From Desulfonatronum thiodismutans (GTDB taxonomy: Bacteria; Desulfobacterota; Desulfovibrionia; Desulfovibrionales; Desulfonatronaceae): a stretch of 64,000 bases of DNA. The notes beneath the pieces are model-generated. The model was not told where the DNA came from and made no database searches. It saw only the letters and a list, made by a program, of their open reading frames with translations. The translations under genes and the position numbers were made by a program. Shown in pieces: positions 47,922 through 58,950 of this stretch. The DNA lies in contig NZ_JPIK01000005.1 in NCBI RefSeq assembly GCF_000717475.1, positions 33,688 through 97,687 on the forward strand. Direction: 5' to 3'. Each line of letters opens with the position of its first letter. Position 1 is the first letter of the stretch.

Positions 47922-48899
47922 ATGACGTCCTTGCCTGAATCCTCTGCTCTCCCCGCGCATCAACCGGTCCTGGTCGAAGCGGTCCTGACGCATCTCGCTC
48001 CACGCCCTGGCGGGCGCTACCTGGACGGGACCCTGGGACTGGGCGGGCACGCCGGGGCCGTGTTGGAGGCGACCGGCGGCGCGGCTCGTATCTTGGGGCT
48101 GGACCGCGATCCATTGGCCTTGGAGGCGGCGACAAAGAGGCTTCGCGGGACTTGGCCAACGGCCGAATTGACATTGCGTCACGAGTGTTTCAGCCGGTTT
48201 TCGGACATCATGGATGAGCTGGGCTGGGAACGACTGGACGGCGCGTTGCTGGATCTCGGCTTCTCCTCCTTTCAGGTGGACACTCCGGCGCGTGGGTTCA
48301 GCTTTCTTGCCGACGGCCCCTTGGACATGCGGATGAATCCTCACGGCGCAGGAGTGACGGCGCGAGAAGTGGTCAACGCGTATCCCGCACGACAACTCGC
48401 GAAGATCATTTATGAGTTCGGTGAAGAACCTTTGGGCGGAAGAATTGCCAGGGCCATCGAAACAGCGCGTCGCGACGATCCCATCGAAACCACCCTGGAA
48501 TTGGCGCATATCGTTGAGCAGGCCTATCCTCCAGCAAGGAGGGCCCGGGCTCGCAACCATCCGGCGACCCGTACCTTTCAGGCTCTGCGGATGTTCGTCA
48601 ACGATGAGACCGGAGAAATCAGCCGGTTTTTGGGACAGATTGTGCCGCGACTGGCTGAAAACGCACGAATCGTAATCATATCGTTTCATTCCATCGAGGA
48701 TCGTATCGTCAAGCGGTATTTCGTGGAGCAGGCCAAGGCGTGTCTGTGTCCGCCCAGGCAGCCCTTTTGCTTGTGCGGCCATCGGGCGACATTGAAAATA
48801 CTGACCAAGAAGCCGTTGATCGCATCCAGCGCCGAATTGACCGCCAATCCTCGTAGTCGTAGCGCGAAGCTTCGGGCGGCCGAACGGATCGCCGACTGA
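47922..48899 (+). CDS. rsmH: 16S rRNA (cytosine(1402)-N(4))-methyltransferase RsmH
   Basis: Methylates C1402 in 16S rRNA with AdoMet. 325 residues; HQPVLVEAVLTHL at the N-terminus, the AdoMet loop DGTLGLGGHAG, and GALLDLGFSSFQVD are family motifs. A GAGAGG-like site precedes the ATG. It is the second gene of the dcw cluster as usual. Confidence 0.96.
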   Translation: MTSLPESSALPAHQPVLVEAVLTHLAPRPGGRYLDGTLGLGGHAGAVLEATGGAARILGLDRDPLALEAATKRLRGTWPTAELTLRHECFSRFSDIMDELGWERLDGALLDLGFSSFQVDTPARGFSFLADGPLDMRMNPHGAGVTAREVVNAYPARQLAKIIYEFGEEPLGGRIARAIETARRDDPIETTLELAHIVEQAYPPARRARARNHPATRTFQALRMFVNDETGEISRFLGQIVPRLAENARIVIISFHSIEDRIVKRYFVEQAKACLCPPRQPFCLCGHRATLKILTKKPLIASSAELTANPRSRSAKLRAAERIAD

Positions 48900-48936
48900 G
48901 GAGTTCTTTTCCGCTCCAAATTTTCAGGTTCGCATC

Positions 48937-49239
48937 ATGAGTGCAAATGCCAATGCTCCCAGAAGAAAACGACCAACCGGCTGGTATTGGGCCACGTCAT
49001 TGTTGGGGCTTTGCGGGTTGGTCCTGGGGTTGGCGGTGGTCTGGGTCAATATTGAACGTCTGGACCTAGCCTATGAATTGAAACAACTTCAGACCGAACT
49101 GGAGCGTAAGAATGACCTCCAGGCCAAGCTGGAAGTGGAACGTATGAACCTGTTGTCTTCGTCCCGACTGCGGGCGTTGGCTGAAGAAAACGGACTCCGC
49201 CAAGCCGAACCCGGCCGGATCAGGCTTCTGAGTCCTTGA
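48937..49239 (+). CDS. ftsL: Cell division protein FtsL-like
   Basis: A 100-residue bitopic protein: basic N-terminus, one TM segment (about 18-38), then a coiled coil with heptad Leu residues (ELKQLQTELERKNDLQAKL) and a short tail. It fits FtsL by size, topology and its position between rsmH and ftsI; sequence conservation in FtsL is always low. It bridges the FtsQ and FtsI/FtsW parts of the divisome. Confidence 0.85.
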   Translation: MSANANAPRRKRPTGWYWATSLLGLCGLVLGLAVVWVNIERLDLAYELKQLQTELERKNDLQAKLEVERMNLLSSSRLRALAEENGLRQAEPGRIRLLSP

Positions 49240-49269
49240 GTTCGGCAGGCCGTTGATGGTGTTAGACAC

Positions 49270-51288
49270 ATGAAAAACGACCGACTGAATAAAGCCTCGT
49301 CCCGTGACTGGGTCCAGATTCGCATGGCTCTGTTGGGGGCTTGCGTACTCTTGATCTGGGGAGGGCTGTGGTATCGAGCGTTTCAGGTGCAGGTCGTGCG
49401 CGGGCCGGAATTGACGGCCATGGCCGCCAGGCAGCACAAGGCCGCGGAATTCGAGCGGGGGATGCGAGGCGAAATTTTCGACCGTCAAGGGAGACTACTG
49501 GCCAAAAGCACGGGAATCCAGTCCGTGTACGTCCGTCCCTTGGAGCTGGAAAACCCTGAGGCGGCGGTTCCGATTTTGGCGGCCGCCCTGGAGATGCCCG
49601 CCGGTCAGGTCCGGACCTTGCTCGGAAGACCTCAAAATTTCATCTGGCTGTCTCGCCAGATCAGCGACCGCAACGCCCGGAACATCATCAACGCCGGGCT
49701 GCGAGGTGTGTATCTGGCCGAGGAGTCAGCCAGATTCTATCCCCATGGACATTTGGCCGGGCAGGTACTCGGCTTCGTGGGACTGGACGGAGAAGGACTG
49801 GAGGGTGTTGAAAAGACCTACGACGAAATGCTGGCCGGTCGCAAAGCCACCTTTGTGGCCCAGCGGGATGCCTCCGGACGGCGGATGTATCTGGACGCCC
49901 AAGGCCGTGAAGAGGACCTGCGGGGCCGCAACGTCACCTTGACCTTGGACGCGCAGATTCAGTTCTTCGCCGAGGAAGCCCTGGCCGTGACCGTCAAGTC
50001 CTTCAACGGCAAAACCGGGATGGCCCTGGTGGTCCATGTGCCCAGCGGAGATATCCTGGCCATGGCCAACTACCCGTTTTTCAATCCGAACATGCCGCGC
50101 CAGAATGCGGAACAGTGGCGCAATCGAATCCTTTTGGACGCCCTGGAACCGGGGTCTACGCTCAAGCCCATGTTGATGGCCGCGGCCCTGGAAGAACGAG
50201 TGATCACCAACGACACGATCTATTACTGTGAGGAAGGTCAATGGCGGCTGACCGGGGTGAACATTCGCGACGTTAAAGGACGGGGGTGGCTCCCGGCGAA
50301 CAAGATCCTGCGGTATTCCAGCAATATCTGCTCGGCCAAAATCGGACTGGATCTCGGCGCGACAAAATATCACGACTATCTCCAAAAAATGGGTTTCGGC
50401 GAGCGGTCCGGCTTGCCTCTGCTCGGCGAGAACCCCGGTCTCCTCAGGCCTCCCAAATCATGGTATCCGGTGGACCTGGCCGCCGTCTCCTTTGGACAAG
50501 GCATGTCCGCCAACGCCCTGCAGATGGCCAGGGCGTATCTCGTTTTGGCCAACCGCGGAGTGATGCGTCCGTTGCGGCTCATCCGCGATCCGGAACAGGA
50601 CGTCGGCAATCTATCCGTGGTTTTTCGGGAAGAGGTCGCTCAGACCGTGATGCGCATGCTCCGGGAAGTGGTGGAGGAAGACGGTACGGGCACGCAGGCC
50701 CGGATTCCCGGAGTGATCGGTGCCGGCAAGACCGGCACGGCCCAGAAGGCCACGGCCTCCGGTCGCTATGGAGATCGGTACGTGGCTTCCTTTGCGGGTT
50801 TTTATCCGGGTGATAATCCGGAATATTTCATCTACGTGGTGGTCGATGAGCCCCATCCCCAGCACTATGGAGGAGTTGTGGCCGCGCCCGCTGTACGTGA
50901 CATTGGTCTGCGATCCCTGGCCTACGCCGGGAAACTTCCGGAAGGAACCGTTTTCAGCGCTCAAGAGGGCGCACGAGGTCAGATACAAAGTCTGAGCGTT
51001 CAGGGAACAGGAGTTGCCAGGGCAGGCCTGGAACGGAGTCTCGACCCTTCCCTTGAAGACAACACGGCAATCGATTTTGCATTGGCGGATGCGCTGACAA
51101 TTGGCCAAGACATGGTCCCCAACGTGACGGGAATGAGCGTTCGCCGGGCCGTGGAGCGACTGCGCGGCTTCGGTGTGCTGCCCGAGGTTGAAGGCGGCGG
51201 TGGGATCGTTTCCCGGCAGGTTCCAGAGCCGGGGCAGCCTTGGCCCGCTCATGAACGGCGACTCACCCTGTGGCTGGAGGTGTCATGA
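49270..51288 (+). CDS. ftsI: Division transpeptidase FtsI/PBP3-like with C-terminal PASTA domain
   Basis: Septal transpeptidase, 672 residues. TM segment about 14-34, dimerisation/pedestal domain, then the transpeptidase domain with the active Ser in EPGSTLKPM, the SSN triad and KTGTAQK. Residues about 610-670 form one PASTA domain (VPNVTGMSVRRAVERLRGFG). PASTA on this protein is usual in Gram-positives and some deltaproteobacteria, but not in E. coli FtsI. The stop overlaps the murE start. Confidence 0.94.
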   Translation: MKNDRLNKASSRDWVQIRMALLGACVLLIWGGLWYRAFQVQVVRGPELTAMAARQHKAAEFERGMRGEIFDRQGRLLAKSTGIQSVYVRPLELENPEAAVPILAAALEMPAGQVRTLLGRPQNFIWLSRQISDRNARNIINAGLRGVYLAEESARFYPHGHLAGQVLGFVGLDGEGLEGVEKTYDEMLAGRKATFVAQRDASGRRMYLDAQGREEDLRGRNVTLTLDAQIQFFAEEALAVTVKSFNGKTGMALVVHVPSGDILAMANYPFFNPNMPRQNAEQWRNRILLDALEPGSTLKPMLMAAALEERVITNDTIYYCEEGQWRLTGVNIRDVKGRGWLPANKILRYSSNICSAKIGLDLGATKYHDYLQKMGFGERSGLPLLGENPGLLRPPKSWYPVDLAAVSFGQGMSANALQMARAYLVLANRGVMRPLRLIRDPEQDVGNLSVVFREEVAQTVMRMLREVVEEDGTGTQARIPGVIGAGKTGTAQKATASGRYGDRYVASFAGFYPGDNPEYFIYVVVDEPHPQHYGGVVAAPAVRDIGLRSLAYAGKLPEGTVFSAQEGARGQIQSLSVQGTGVARAGLERSLDPSLEDNTAIDFALADALTIGQDMVPNVTGMSVRRAVERLRGFGVLPEVEGGGGIVSRQVPEPGQPWPAHERRLTLWLEVS

Positions 51289-52838
51289 GCCAGACGACCA
51301 AGCCGAGGGTTGATCTTTGGGGAACGCTTCTCCAAAAGGTTCGCGATGGATTGATGATTCGAACTCACTCCAAAGCAGTCCAGCCCGGGGAAGCTTTTCT
51401 CGCGTTGCCGGGGTCGCGAACGGACGGAGCGGCGTTCATCGCGGAGGCGGTGACGCGCAAAGCCGGATACGTGATCGCCCCGGAGGGATGTGAGTATGAT
51501 CCGGCCGACGAAGATGCAAAAGGGACGATGATTCTGGAACATCCTGACCCTCGGCGGGCTTTGGGAGAACTGGCCGCGGCCCATCACGGCACGGACCTGG
51601 ACTGTCCTGTGCTGGTGGGAGTGACCGGGACCAACGGTAAGACCACCGTGGTTTCCCTGACAGCCCATTTGTTGCGGTCTGCGGGGATGCGTGTCGGGAC
51701 CATCGGGACCATCGGCGCCCATTGGCCCGGCGGGGAATGCGATCTCGGCATGACCACTCCGGACTGCTGGCGGCTGCACGGAGTTTTGGCCCAGATGCGG
51801 AAAGCCGGGGTGACCCATGTCTGCATGGAAGTCTCCTCCCATGCCCTGGATCAGCAACGCACCGCCGGTTTGAATTTCGAGGTCGCGGTACTGACCAACG
51901 TCACCCAGGACCACTTGGATTATCACCAGGACATGGAAAGCTATTTTCAGGCCAAGGCTTTGTTGTTCGCTTCAGGAGCTTCTGGTCCGAAGCATCGCGT
52001 GGTGAACATGGACGACGACCATGGTCGTCGCTTGTTCAGCCGCTGGGGCGGGTTGGGATATAGTTTGGAACAGGGCTTGAACCGTGTTCCGGATAGGACG
52101 CGGCCGGACGTGGGAGAGCCAGCGGAGCTTCTCCAAGGCGAGATCCTGGCCTGCGACCGATCCGGGCTGCACCTCGGGATGAGCTGGAGATCGTCCGCGT
52201 GGTCGCTGCGTTCTTCCCTGGTCGGGCGGTATAACGCGGCTAACCTGCTGGCGGCTCAGGGAGTCGGGTTGCGGCTGGGAATCGCGTCAAAACAAATGGA
52301 GGCACTGGAGAGCTTTTTCGGCGTTCCCGGGCGGCTGGAGCGGGTTCCCAACCGACAAGGTCTGGATATTTTCGTGGATTACGCCCACACCCCCGACGCC
52401 TTGGAAAACGTTGCCGATGCGTTGCGAAAAGCGGGATTTCAGCGTCTGATCATCGTGTTTGGGTGCGGTGGGAATCGGGACAAAACCAAGCGTCCCTTGA
52501 TGGGGCAAGCCGTAGGCCGCCATGCGGACGTGGCTGTCCTGACCTCTGACAACCCCCGGCGTGAAGACCCGAAAGCGATCCTGGTCGACGTCCTGCCCGG
52601 CCTCACGGACTGTCCGCGAGTGGTCACGGAAGTGGATCGAAGGCTGGCTATTCAACTCGCCCTGGACATGCTGCGTCCTGGCGACGCGCTGTTGGTGGCC
52701 GGCAAGGGGCACGAGTCGACGCAGCAGATCGGCGACGAAAAACACCCTTTTCACGATCCCACGGTCATTCGTCGGATTTTGGGTGAGATTGATACCGAGC
52801 CTGCTTTTAGTGACGCGGAGGCGGCCTCATGCGCATGA
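51285..52838 (+). CDS. murE: UDP-MurNAc-tripeptide ligase MurE (meso-DAP adding)
   Basis: Adds the third residue of the murein stem peptide. 517 residues: Mur N-terminal domain, ATP loop GVTGTNGKTT, central domain and C-terminal domain. The motif DNPRREDP is the meso-diaminopimelate selector, so the murein is of the Gram-negative type. The ATG at 51285 overlaps the ftsI stop (ATGA). It overlaps murF by 10 bases. Confidence 0.96.
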   Translation: MSQTTKPRVDLWGTLLQKVRDGLMIRTHSKAVQPGEAFLALPGSRTDGAAFIAEAVTRKAGYVIAPEGCEYDPADEDAKGTMILEHPDPRRALGELAAAHHGTDLDCPVLVGVTGTNGKTTVVSLTAHLLRSAGMRVGTIGTIGAHWPGGECDLGMTTPDCWRLHGVLAQMRKAGVTHVCMEVSSHALDQQRTAGLNFEVAVLTNVTQDHLDYHQDMESYFQAKALLFASGASGPKHRVVNMDDDHGRRLFSRWGGLGYSLEQGLNRVPDRTRPDVGEPAELLQGEILACDRSGLHLGMSWRSSAWSLRSSLVGRYNAANLLAAQGVGLRLGIASKQMEALESFFGVPGRLERVPNRQGLDIFVDYAHTPDALENVADALRKAGFQRLIIVFGCGGNRDKTKRPLMGQAVGRHADVAVLTSDNPRREDPKAILVDVLPGLTDCPRVVTEVDRRLAIQLALDMLRPGDALLVAGKGHESTQQIGDEKHPFHDPTVIRRILGEIDTEPAFSDAEAASCA

Positions 52839-54256
52839 GTCTGGGCAATATAGCCGGAGTCCTGGGACTTACAGAGCCGATCGGTGCCGATGGCCTCTCG
52901 GTTACCGGTGTTGGCATCGACAGCCGGGACATTCGGCCTGGAGATCTGTTTTTTTGTCTTCCAGGCGATCGCAGCGACGGCCATCATCATGCGGTCCAGG
53001 CCGTGGACAACGGAGCCGTGGCCGTAGTGGCCACGAGGGCCGTGCCCGATTTGGCTGGACGAACTCCGGTGTTGGTGCTCCGCGATGGTGTGACCGCCCA
53101 AGCCGCTCTGGGCGAGGTAGCCTCGACCTGGCGCGAAGAATTCGCGGGACGGGTGGTCGGCGTGACCGGCTCCGCAGGCAAGACCACGGTCAAGGAAATG
53201 GTGGCCCAAGTCTGTTCCAGGGCCGGGACCACGTGCCGAAACCGGTTAAACTTGAACAACCAGATCGGACTGCCCTTGTCCTTGTTGGCCTGCACCGGGG
53301 AAGAGGATTTTTGGGTCATGGAAGCCGGGATCAGCCGCCCCGGGGACATGGATGAACTGGGCGCGATTCTGCGTCCGGATTTGGCGATCCTGCTCAATGC
53401 CGGCCCCGCGCACCTGGCCGAGCTGGGTGGCGTGCCCGGAGTGGCCGCGGAAAAGTCTCGGCTGGCTACGTATCTCAGTCCAGAGGGTAAGGCCTTGGTC
53501 AACATGGATTGCCCGGAGTTATGGCGGGAAAGCTTGGCCTCCACGGACCGAATTCACGGATTTTCCACGCTGGCCCCGGATGCGGAGTTCTGGTGCGGGA
53601 AGCCGTTCCGGATCGGTTCGGACCGGATGGGGCTGGAGTTGCGTCTGCAAGGCCAGAATCTGGCCCTTTCCTGGCCGACGGAGCGCACTCCCGTGGCGCA
53701 GAACGTGCTGGCCACGGCCGCCGCGGCCACCCTGCTGGGCATCGACCCGGGCGCGATTCAGGATGGTTTGAGCGTTGATTTGGCCCTGCCGGGACGCTTC
53801 AATGTTGAACGTCACGGAGCTTGGATCCTGGTGGACGACACCTATAACGCCAATCCCCTGTCCATGCGTTTGGCTCTGAGCAGGGCTCATGCCCTGGCCG
53901 AGGGGCGCCGCCTGGTTTGCGTTCTGGGAGACATGCTGGAATTGGGGGCCTCGGCCGGGGCCGAGCACTACGAGCTTGGCCGGGTCTTGGGCGGAGTCTG
54001 CTCCGAGGTCTTCTATCACGGCGGACACGGTGCGGACGTCCGGAACGGATTGGCGACGGTGAAGGCAATGGCGGGGTTCACGGTATGTGAAACTCCTGAA
54101 CACTTCCTGGAAGCGTGGCGCAAGTCAGTTGTGACCAGAGGAACCGTCCGTGGAGCCGGTCAAGACGAGAGTGCAGGCGTGATCCTGTTCAAGGGATCCC
54201 GGGCCGGAAAAATGGAACTTTATCTTGAAGCCCTGCGAACGGAGCCGAACGCATGA
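52829..54256 (+). CDS. murF: UDP-MurNAc-pentapeptide synthetase MurF
   Basis: Adds D-Ala-D-Ala to the UDP-MurNAc-tripeptide. 475 residues; ATP loop [26 protein letters not shown] and [14 protein letters not shown] are family motifs. A second in-frame ATG lies two codons in. It overlaps murE by 10 and mraY by 4 bases. Confidence 0.96.
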   Translation: MRMSLGNIAGVLGLTEPIGADGLSVTGVGIDSRDIRPGDLFFCLPGDRSDGHHHAVQAVDNGAVAVVATRAVPDLAGRTPVLVLRDGVTAQAALGEVASTWREEFAGRVVGVTGSAGKTTVKEMVAQVCSRAGTTCRNRLNLNNQIGLPLSLLACTGEEDFWVMEAGISRPGDMDELGAILRPDLAILLNAGPAHLAELGGVPGVAAEKSRLATYLSPEGKALVNMDCPELWRESLASTDRIHGFSTLAPDAEFWCGKPFRIGSDRMGLELRLQGQNLALSWPTERTPVAQNVLATAAAATLLGIDPGAIQDGLSVDLALPGRFNVERHGAWILVDDTYNANPLSMRLALSRAHALAEGRRLVCVLGDMLELGASAGAEHYELGRVLGGVCSEVFYHGGHGADVRNGLATVKAMAGFTVCETPEHFLEAWRKSVVTRGTVRGAGQDESAGVILFKGSRAGKMELYLEALRTEPNA

Positions 54257-55329
54257 TCTATCACCTCCTCTACCCGCTGGGGAGCGAATACATCGTTTTT
54301 AACGTGTTTCGCTACATCACCTTTCGATCCGTGTACGCCCTGCTCACCGCGTTGCTGATATCCATCGTCCTGGGGCCACTTTTCATCGCCTGGCTGCAAC
54401 GGTTGAAGTGCGGCCAGCACATCCGAGAGGACGTGCCCAAGCACAACGGCAAGGCCGGAACTCCGACCATGGGCGGCCTGCTGATCGCTTTTTCCCTGCT
54501 GACCAGTGTCCTGCTCTGGGGGGACCTGACCAACGTCTACCTCTGGCTGACCATTTTCGTCTTCGTGGGTTTCGGTCTGGTGGGCTTGTGGGACGACTTC
54601 CTGAAGGTGGTCAAAAAACGTAATCAGGGCTTGAGCGCCGGAGGCAAGCTGCTGGGACAGATCGTGGTAGCCCTGGGGGCGATATCGCTATTGTTGCTCC
54701 AACCGGCCTATTCCACGATCCTGTATTTTCCGTTTTTGAAGATGCTTCAGCCGGACATGCTCTGGATGTACATCCCCTTCGCCGTGCTGGTGATGGTCGG
54801 CTCGTCCAACGGAGTCAACCTGACCGATGGGCTGGACGGCCTGGCAATTGTGCCGTTGATCGTGGCCGCGGCATGCTTCGGCATCTTCGTTTACGTAGCC
54901 GGTCACGTGCAGATCGCCAAGTATCTCCAAGTGGCCTACGTGCCCGGTGTCGGCGAGGTGACGGTTTTCTGCGCCGCCTTGGTGGGCGCGGGGCTGGGCT
55001 TTTTGTGGTTCAACGCCTACCCGGCCCAGGTGTTCATGGGCGACGTGGGCAGTCTGAGTCTGGGCGGCGTCCTGGGGTTCATCGCCGTGTTGGCCAAGCA
55101 GGAACTGCTGCTGTTGATTGTGGGAGGGCTTTTCGTGATAGAGACCCTCTCCGTGATCCTTCAGGTAGGGTATTTCAAGGTGACAGGTGGCAAGCGCATC
55201 TTTCGGATGGCGCCCCTGCACCACCATTTTGAACTCCAAGGCGTGCCGGAGTCCAAGATCATTGTCCGGTGCTGGATTTTTTCCATCATCATGGCCCTGA
55301 TTTCCTTGAGCGCCTTGAAACTCCGCTAA
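54253..55329 (+). CDS. mraY: Phospho-MurNAc-pentapeptide transferase MraY
   Basis: Makes lipid I from UDP-MurNAc-pentapeptide and undecaprenyl phosphate. 358 residues with about 10 TM segments. Conserved [34 protein letters not shown] and the C-terminal HHHFE loop are all present. Confidence 0.97.
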   Translation: MIYHLLYPLGSEYIVFNVFRYITFRSVYALLTALLISIVLGPLFIAWLQRLKCGQHIREDVPKHNGKAGTPTMGGLLIAFSLLTSVLLWGDLTNVYLWLTIFVFVGFGLVGLWDDFLKVVKKRNQGLSAGGKLLGQIVVALGAISLLLLQPAYSTILYFPFLKMLQPDMLWMYIPFAVLVMVGSSNGVNLTDGLDGLAIVPLIVAAACFGIFVYVAGHVQIAKYLQVAYVPGVGEVTVFCAALVGAGLGFLWFNAYPAQVFMGDVGSLSLGGVLGFIAVLAKQELLLLIVGGLFVIETLSVILQVGYFKVTGGKRIFRMAPLHHHFELQGVPESKIIVRCWIFSIIMALISLSALKLR

Positions 55330-55347
55330 TAAGTTCGAGCACGACAC

Positions 55348-56712
55348 ATGTCCAACCCGCACCAGTTATTGCCCGGTTCAGCGCCGTCACGGGTCCAACC
55401 CGGAAAAATAGCCGTGGTCGTCGGCACGGGCCAATCTGGCATGGCCGCGGCCGCCTTGCTGGACCATCTGGGCGGCGCGGTTCGATTGGTGGATTCCGGG
55501 AAGGTGAGTCGAGAGGTCCGTGACCAGGCTGAAAAGCGGGGCTGGGACGTGCGGGAGGGCGGTCATTGCACTGAGCAGTTCGACCACGCCGCTTTGGTGG
55601 TCCTCAGTCCGGGCGTGAACCGGCGCAAGCTGGAGCCCTGGTTGACCGGCCTTGGGACGGATCAGGTGATCTCGGAACTGGAACTGGCCCTGGGTTTTGT
55701 GGACGAACCGATTATTGCGGTGACCGGAACCAACGGTAAAACCACGACCACCACCCTGATCGGACGCTTTCTGGAAGCCACGGGCCGCCGTGTGTTCGTA
55801 GGCGGAAACATCGGGACACCGCTGTCCCGGTATGTTTGGGAACGCATGCTGGCCGCGGAAACCGGTTCACCCTCGGATTTCAAGAAAGCCGATATCCTTG
55901 TTTTGGAAGTAAGCAGTTTTCAACTTCTGAACACGCGTTCGCTGTGTCCCAATGTCGGCGTGCTGCTCAACGTCAGTCCGAACCATTTGGATTATCACCA
56001 GGATATGGAAGAGTATCTTCAGGCCAAGCTGTCCCTGTTCGCCAGCCAGGAACCCGAGGATACGGCTGTTTTTCCCGAGGAAATGCGGGAGCTGGTCCAG
56101 GCGCGTCGCGTGACCCTGGCCAGGACCGAGTATTTTGGCACGCAATCCGATTTGACCTGTCCGGCCCTACCCGGACGGCACAATCAGGCCAACATCGCCG
56201 CCGCGTTCCAGGCCTGCCTGCCCTTCGGCCTAACCCGCGCCGCTGCCCAGACGGTCCTGGACGGGTTCACCGGCTTGCCCCACCGGCTGCAAATCGTGGC
56301 CGAGCAGAGCGGCGTGGTTTTCGTGGACGACTCCAAGGGCACCACGGTCCAGGCCCTGCGGGCCGCTCTGGAGGCCTTTGACCGTCCGGTGCTACTGCTG
56401 GCCGGAGGTGTGTTTAAAGGTGGCGACCTGGCTGGCCTGAAACCTCTCGTGCAAAGCAAGGCTCGGGCCGTGGGGCTGTTCGGGGCCAGCCGGGAAATTT
56501 TCGAGGCGGCCTGGGCCGATGCCGGGACGCCGCTGTTTTGGGAACCGACCCTGGAACGGGCCATGGACCGGCTCTGGCTCCAGGCCCGTCCCGGGGACGT
56601 GATATTGCTCTCGCCGGCCACGGCCAGTTTCGACCTCTTCCGGGACTACAAGCATCGCGGCATGACGTTTCAGAATCACCTCCAGACCCTTGCGGAGCGA
56701 GACCATGGTTAG
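55348..56712 (+). CDS. murD: UDP-MurNAc-alanine:D-glutamate ligase MurD
   Basis: Adds D-Glu to UDP-MurNAc-L-Ala. 454 residues: Rossmann N-terminal domain (VVGTGQSGMAAAALL), ATP loop AVTGTNGKTTTTTL, central NHLDYHQDMEEY, and VDDSKGTTVQA. It begins 18 bases after mraY and overlaps ftsW by 8 bases. Confidence 0.96.
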   Translation: MSNPHQLLPGSAPSRVQPGKIAVVVGTGQSGMAAAALLDHLGGAVRLVDSGKVSREVRDQAEKRGWDVREGGHCTEQFDHAALVVLSPGVNRRKLEPWLTGLGTDQVISELELALGFVDEPIIAVTGTNGKTTTTTLIGRFLEATGRRVFVGGNIGTPLSRYVWERMLAAETGSPSDFKKADILVLEVSSFQLLNTRSLCPNVGVLLNVSPNHLDYHQDMEEYLQAKLSLFASQEPEDTAVFPEEMRELVQARRVTLARTEYFGTQSDLTCPALPGRHNQANIAAAFQACLPFGLTRAAAQTVLDGFTGLPHRLQIVAEQSGVVFVDDSKGTTVQALRAALEAFDRPVLLLAGGVFKGGDLAGLKPLVQSKARAVGLFGASREIFEAAWADAGTPLFWEPTLERAMDRLWLQARPGDVILLSPATASFDLFRDYKHRGMTFQNHLQTLAERDHG

Positions 56713-57871
56713 GCTTGCCGCTGTGTCCGCCCGCGGGCCCGGAGCAGGGCGCGGCGAAGGAGTTGATTTCTGGTTGCTGTCCGTGGCCCTGCTGCTCTCC
56801 GGTTTGGGCCTGGTAATGGTACTCAGCTCCACCGGAATCATGGCCGAACGTTTCTACGCGGATAAATACTATTTTTTCAAGCGACACCTGGTCTTTCTGA
56901 TCATCGGGCTGGGCGTGATGAGTGCGGCCGCGGCCATTCCCCGTCAGTTGTATCTTCGACTCACGTATGTCTGGCTGGCCCTGGCCGGAGGCCTGCTGGT
57001 TCTGACCCTGGTTTCGCCCTTGGGGGTGCAGGCCGGAGGGGCGACACGCTGGCTGTCTTTGGGACCAATCATGATCCAGCCCCTGGAAGTTGCCAAAGTG
57101 GCCCTGGTCCTTTATCTGGCCTCGTTTTTCAGCCGCAAGCAGGAAATGATCCGCACCTTCGGGGTGGGCTTTTTGCCGCCGGTGTTCATCACCGGGGCGT
57201 TGTGCCTTTTGCTCCTGGCCCAGCCGGATTTCGGCGGAGCGGCCTCGCTAATGCTGATCCTTTTTTGCATCAGTTTCGTAGGGGGAACCCGGCTGGTCTA
57301 TTTAGGGGCGACCTCGTTCATGGCCCTGATGGGAGCGATTTTCCTGGTGATGAGTTCCCCCTACCGCTTCCGACGCTGGTTCGCGTTTCTGGACCCGTTC
57401 CAGGACGCCCAGGACGTAGGCTATCAACTGGTTCAATCCCTGTACGCCCTGGGCGGTGGAGGCTGGCTGGGCGAGGGATTGGGGGCCGGGAAGCAGAAGC
57501 TGTTTTTTCTGCCCGCGGCGCATACGGATTTTATCATGGCCGTGATCGGCGAGGAGCTGGGCTTTGTCGGCGTATCCGTGATTTTCGTCCTGGTGGGCGT
57601 CTTGCTCTGGCGAGGACTGCGCATCGCCAGGTTGCAGGACGGCTTGCAGGAGCGGTTCGTCGCCTTCGGCATGCTGTTGATTCTTGCTCTGGGAGCCGTG
57701 CTGAATATGGCCGTGGTTCTGGGCGTGGTCCCGCCCAAAGGCGTTCCCATGCCGTTTCTGAGCTACGGAGGGTCCAGCCTGGTCATCTCCTTGCTCTGCG
57801 TGGGCGTGTTGTTGAACCTGTCACGGAGCGCCGGAGCGTCGGCAGGTCGGCTAAACGGAGCAACGCTATGA
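56705..57871 (+). CDS. ftsW: Peptidoglycan glycosyltransferase FtsW
   Basis: SEDS-family polymerase of the divisome, 388 residues with about 10 TM segments. Family motifs: GGATRWLSLGPIMIQP, FLPAAHTDFIMAVIGEELGF and PFLSYGGSSLVISL. The ATG at 56705 lies inside the end of murD and fits the usual N-terminus. The stop overlaps the murG start. Confidence 0.95.
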   Translation: MVRLAAVSARGPGAGRGEGVDFWLLSVALLLSGLGLVMVLSSTGIMAERFYADKYYFFKRHLVFLIIGLGVMSAAAAIPRQLYLRLTYVWLALAGGLLVLTLVSPLGVQAGGATRWLSLGPIMIQPLEVAKVALVLYLASFFSRKQEMIRTFGVGFLPPVFITGALCLLLLAQPDFGGAASLMLILFCISFVGGTRLVYLGATSFMALMGAIFLVMSSPYRFRRWFAFLDPFQDAQDVGYQLVQSLYALGGGGWLGEGLGAGKQKLFFLPAAHTDFIMAVIGEELGFVGVSVIFVLVGVLLWRGLRIARLQDGLQERFVAFGMLLILALGAVLNMAVVLGVVPPKGVPMPFLSYGGSSLVISLLCVGVLLNLSRSAGASAGRLNGATL

Positions 57872-58950
57872 ACCGGGTGATCCTGACTACCGGGGGAACC
57901 GGAGGGCATATTTTCCCGGCCCTGGCCGTGGCCGAAGAGCTGCGAGAGCGGCATCCCGACATCCGGTTGCTCTTCGTGGGCGGTGGGCGCGGGCCGGAAG
58001 GCGGGTGGGCGGCTAGCGCCGGCCTGGACTTCCAGGCCCTCCCGGTCTCCGGCGTACTGGGACGGGGTTGGCGGGCCCTGGGCATATTGTGGTGGTTGCC
58101 GCTCAGCGTGTCGCGAGCCATTGCCATTGTTCGCGGGTTCAAGCCGGATGTGGTGCTGGGCTTGGGCGGCTATGCCGGGTTTCCCCTGGTTCTGGCGGCC
58201 TGGATGATGCGCGTGCCGACGGCGATTCACGAGCAGAACGGTCTGCCCGGGATGACCAACAGGCTGCTGGGAAGGCTGGTACGCCGAGTGCTGCTTTCCC
58301 TGCCGGACGATAACCATCTGTTCGATCCTCGGAAGGTGGTAGTCACCGGGAATCCGTTGCGCAAGGCGGTTCGCCTCCTGCGCTCCGCCCAACCCGAAGG
58401 GGACAGCCCGCGGCGTAATGTGTTGATCCTCGGCGGAAGCCAGGGGGCCAGGGCCTTGAATCAAGCCGTATTGGACTCCATGGACGGGTTTCGCGAAGAG
58501 CGGATCTCCCTGTGGCATCAGACCGGGAAGGCGGACTGGGAGAGGATTTCCGGGGAGTATGCCCGGGCCGGCTGGAAGCAGGTCCGCGTGGAGCCGTTCA
58601 TTGAGGACGTGGCCGAGGCCTACGCCTGGGCGGATTTGGTGGTGTGCCGGGCCGGAGCGACGACGCTGGCTGAATTGACGGTCATGGGCAAACCCAGCGT
58701 CTTGGTTCCCTTCCCCTATGCCACCCATGACCACCAGATGCTCAATGCCCGGAAGTTGGAGCAGGCCGGGGCGGCCATGGTGTTGGTGGAAAGCTATCTG
58801 GCTCAGGTCCAATTATGGACCGTGATCAAGGATTTGTTGGATATTCCCGGCAAGTTGCGGGACATGCGCAAGGCAGCCTGGGAATTGGGGCGGCCGGAGG
58901 CCGGGGCTGACGTGGTTCGAGAACTTGAAGGATTGGTGCAACGGGGATGA
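57868..58950 (+). CDS. murG: Lipid II synthase MurG
   Basis: Adds GlcNAc to lipid I. 360 residues with the GT-B fold: [14 protein letters not shown] near the N-terminus, [23 protein letters not shown], and [20 protein letters not shown] near the C-terminus. I took the ATG at 57868, which overlaps the ftsW stop; a longer upstream frame exists but is the shadow of ftsW. It overlaps murC by 4 bases. Confidence 0.96.
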   Translation: MNRVILTTGGTGGHIFPALAVAEELRERHPDIRLLFVGGGRGPEGGWAASAGLDFQALPVSGVLGRGWRALGILWWLPLSVSRAIAIVRGFKPDVVLGLGGYAGFPLVLAAWMMRVPTAIHEQNGLPGMTNRLLGRLVRRVLLSLPDDNHLFDPRKVVVTGNPLRKAVRLLRSAQPEGDSPRRNVLILGGSQGARALNQAVLDSMDGFREERISLWHQTGKADWERISGEYARAGWKQVRVEPFIEDVAEAYAWADLVVCRAGATTLAELTVMGKPSVLVPFPYATHDHQMLNARKLEQAGAAMVLVESYLAQVQLWTVIKDLLDIPGKLRDMRKAAWELGRPEAGADVVRELEGLVQRG

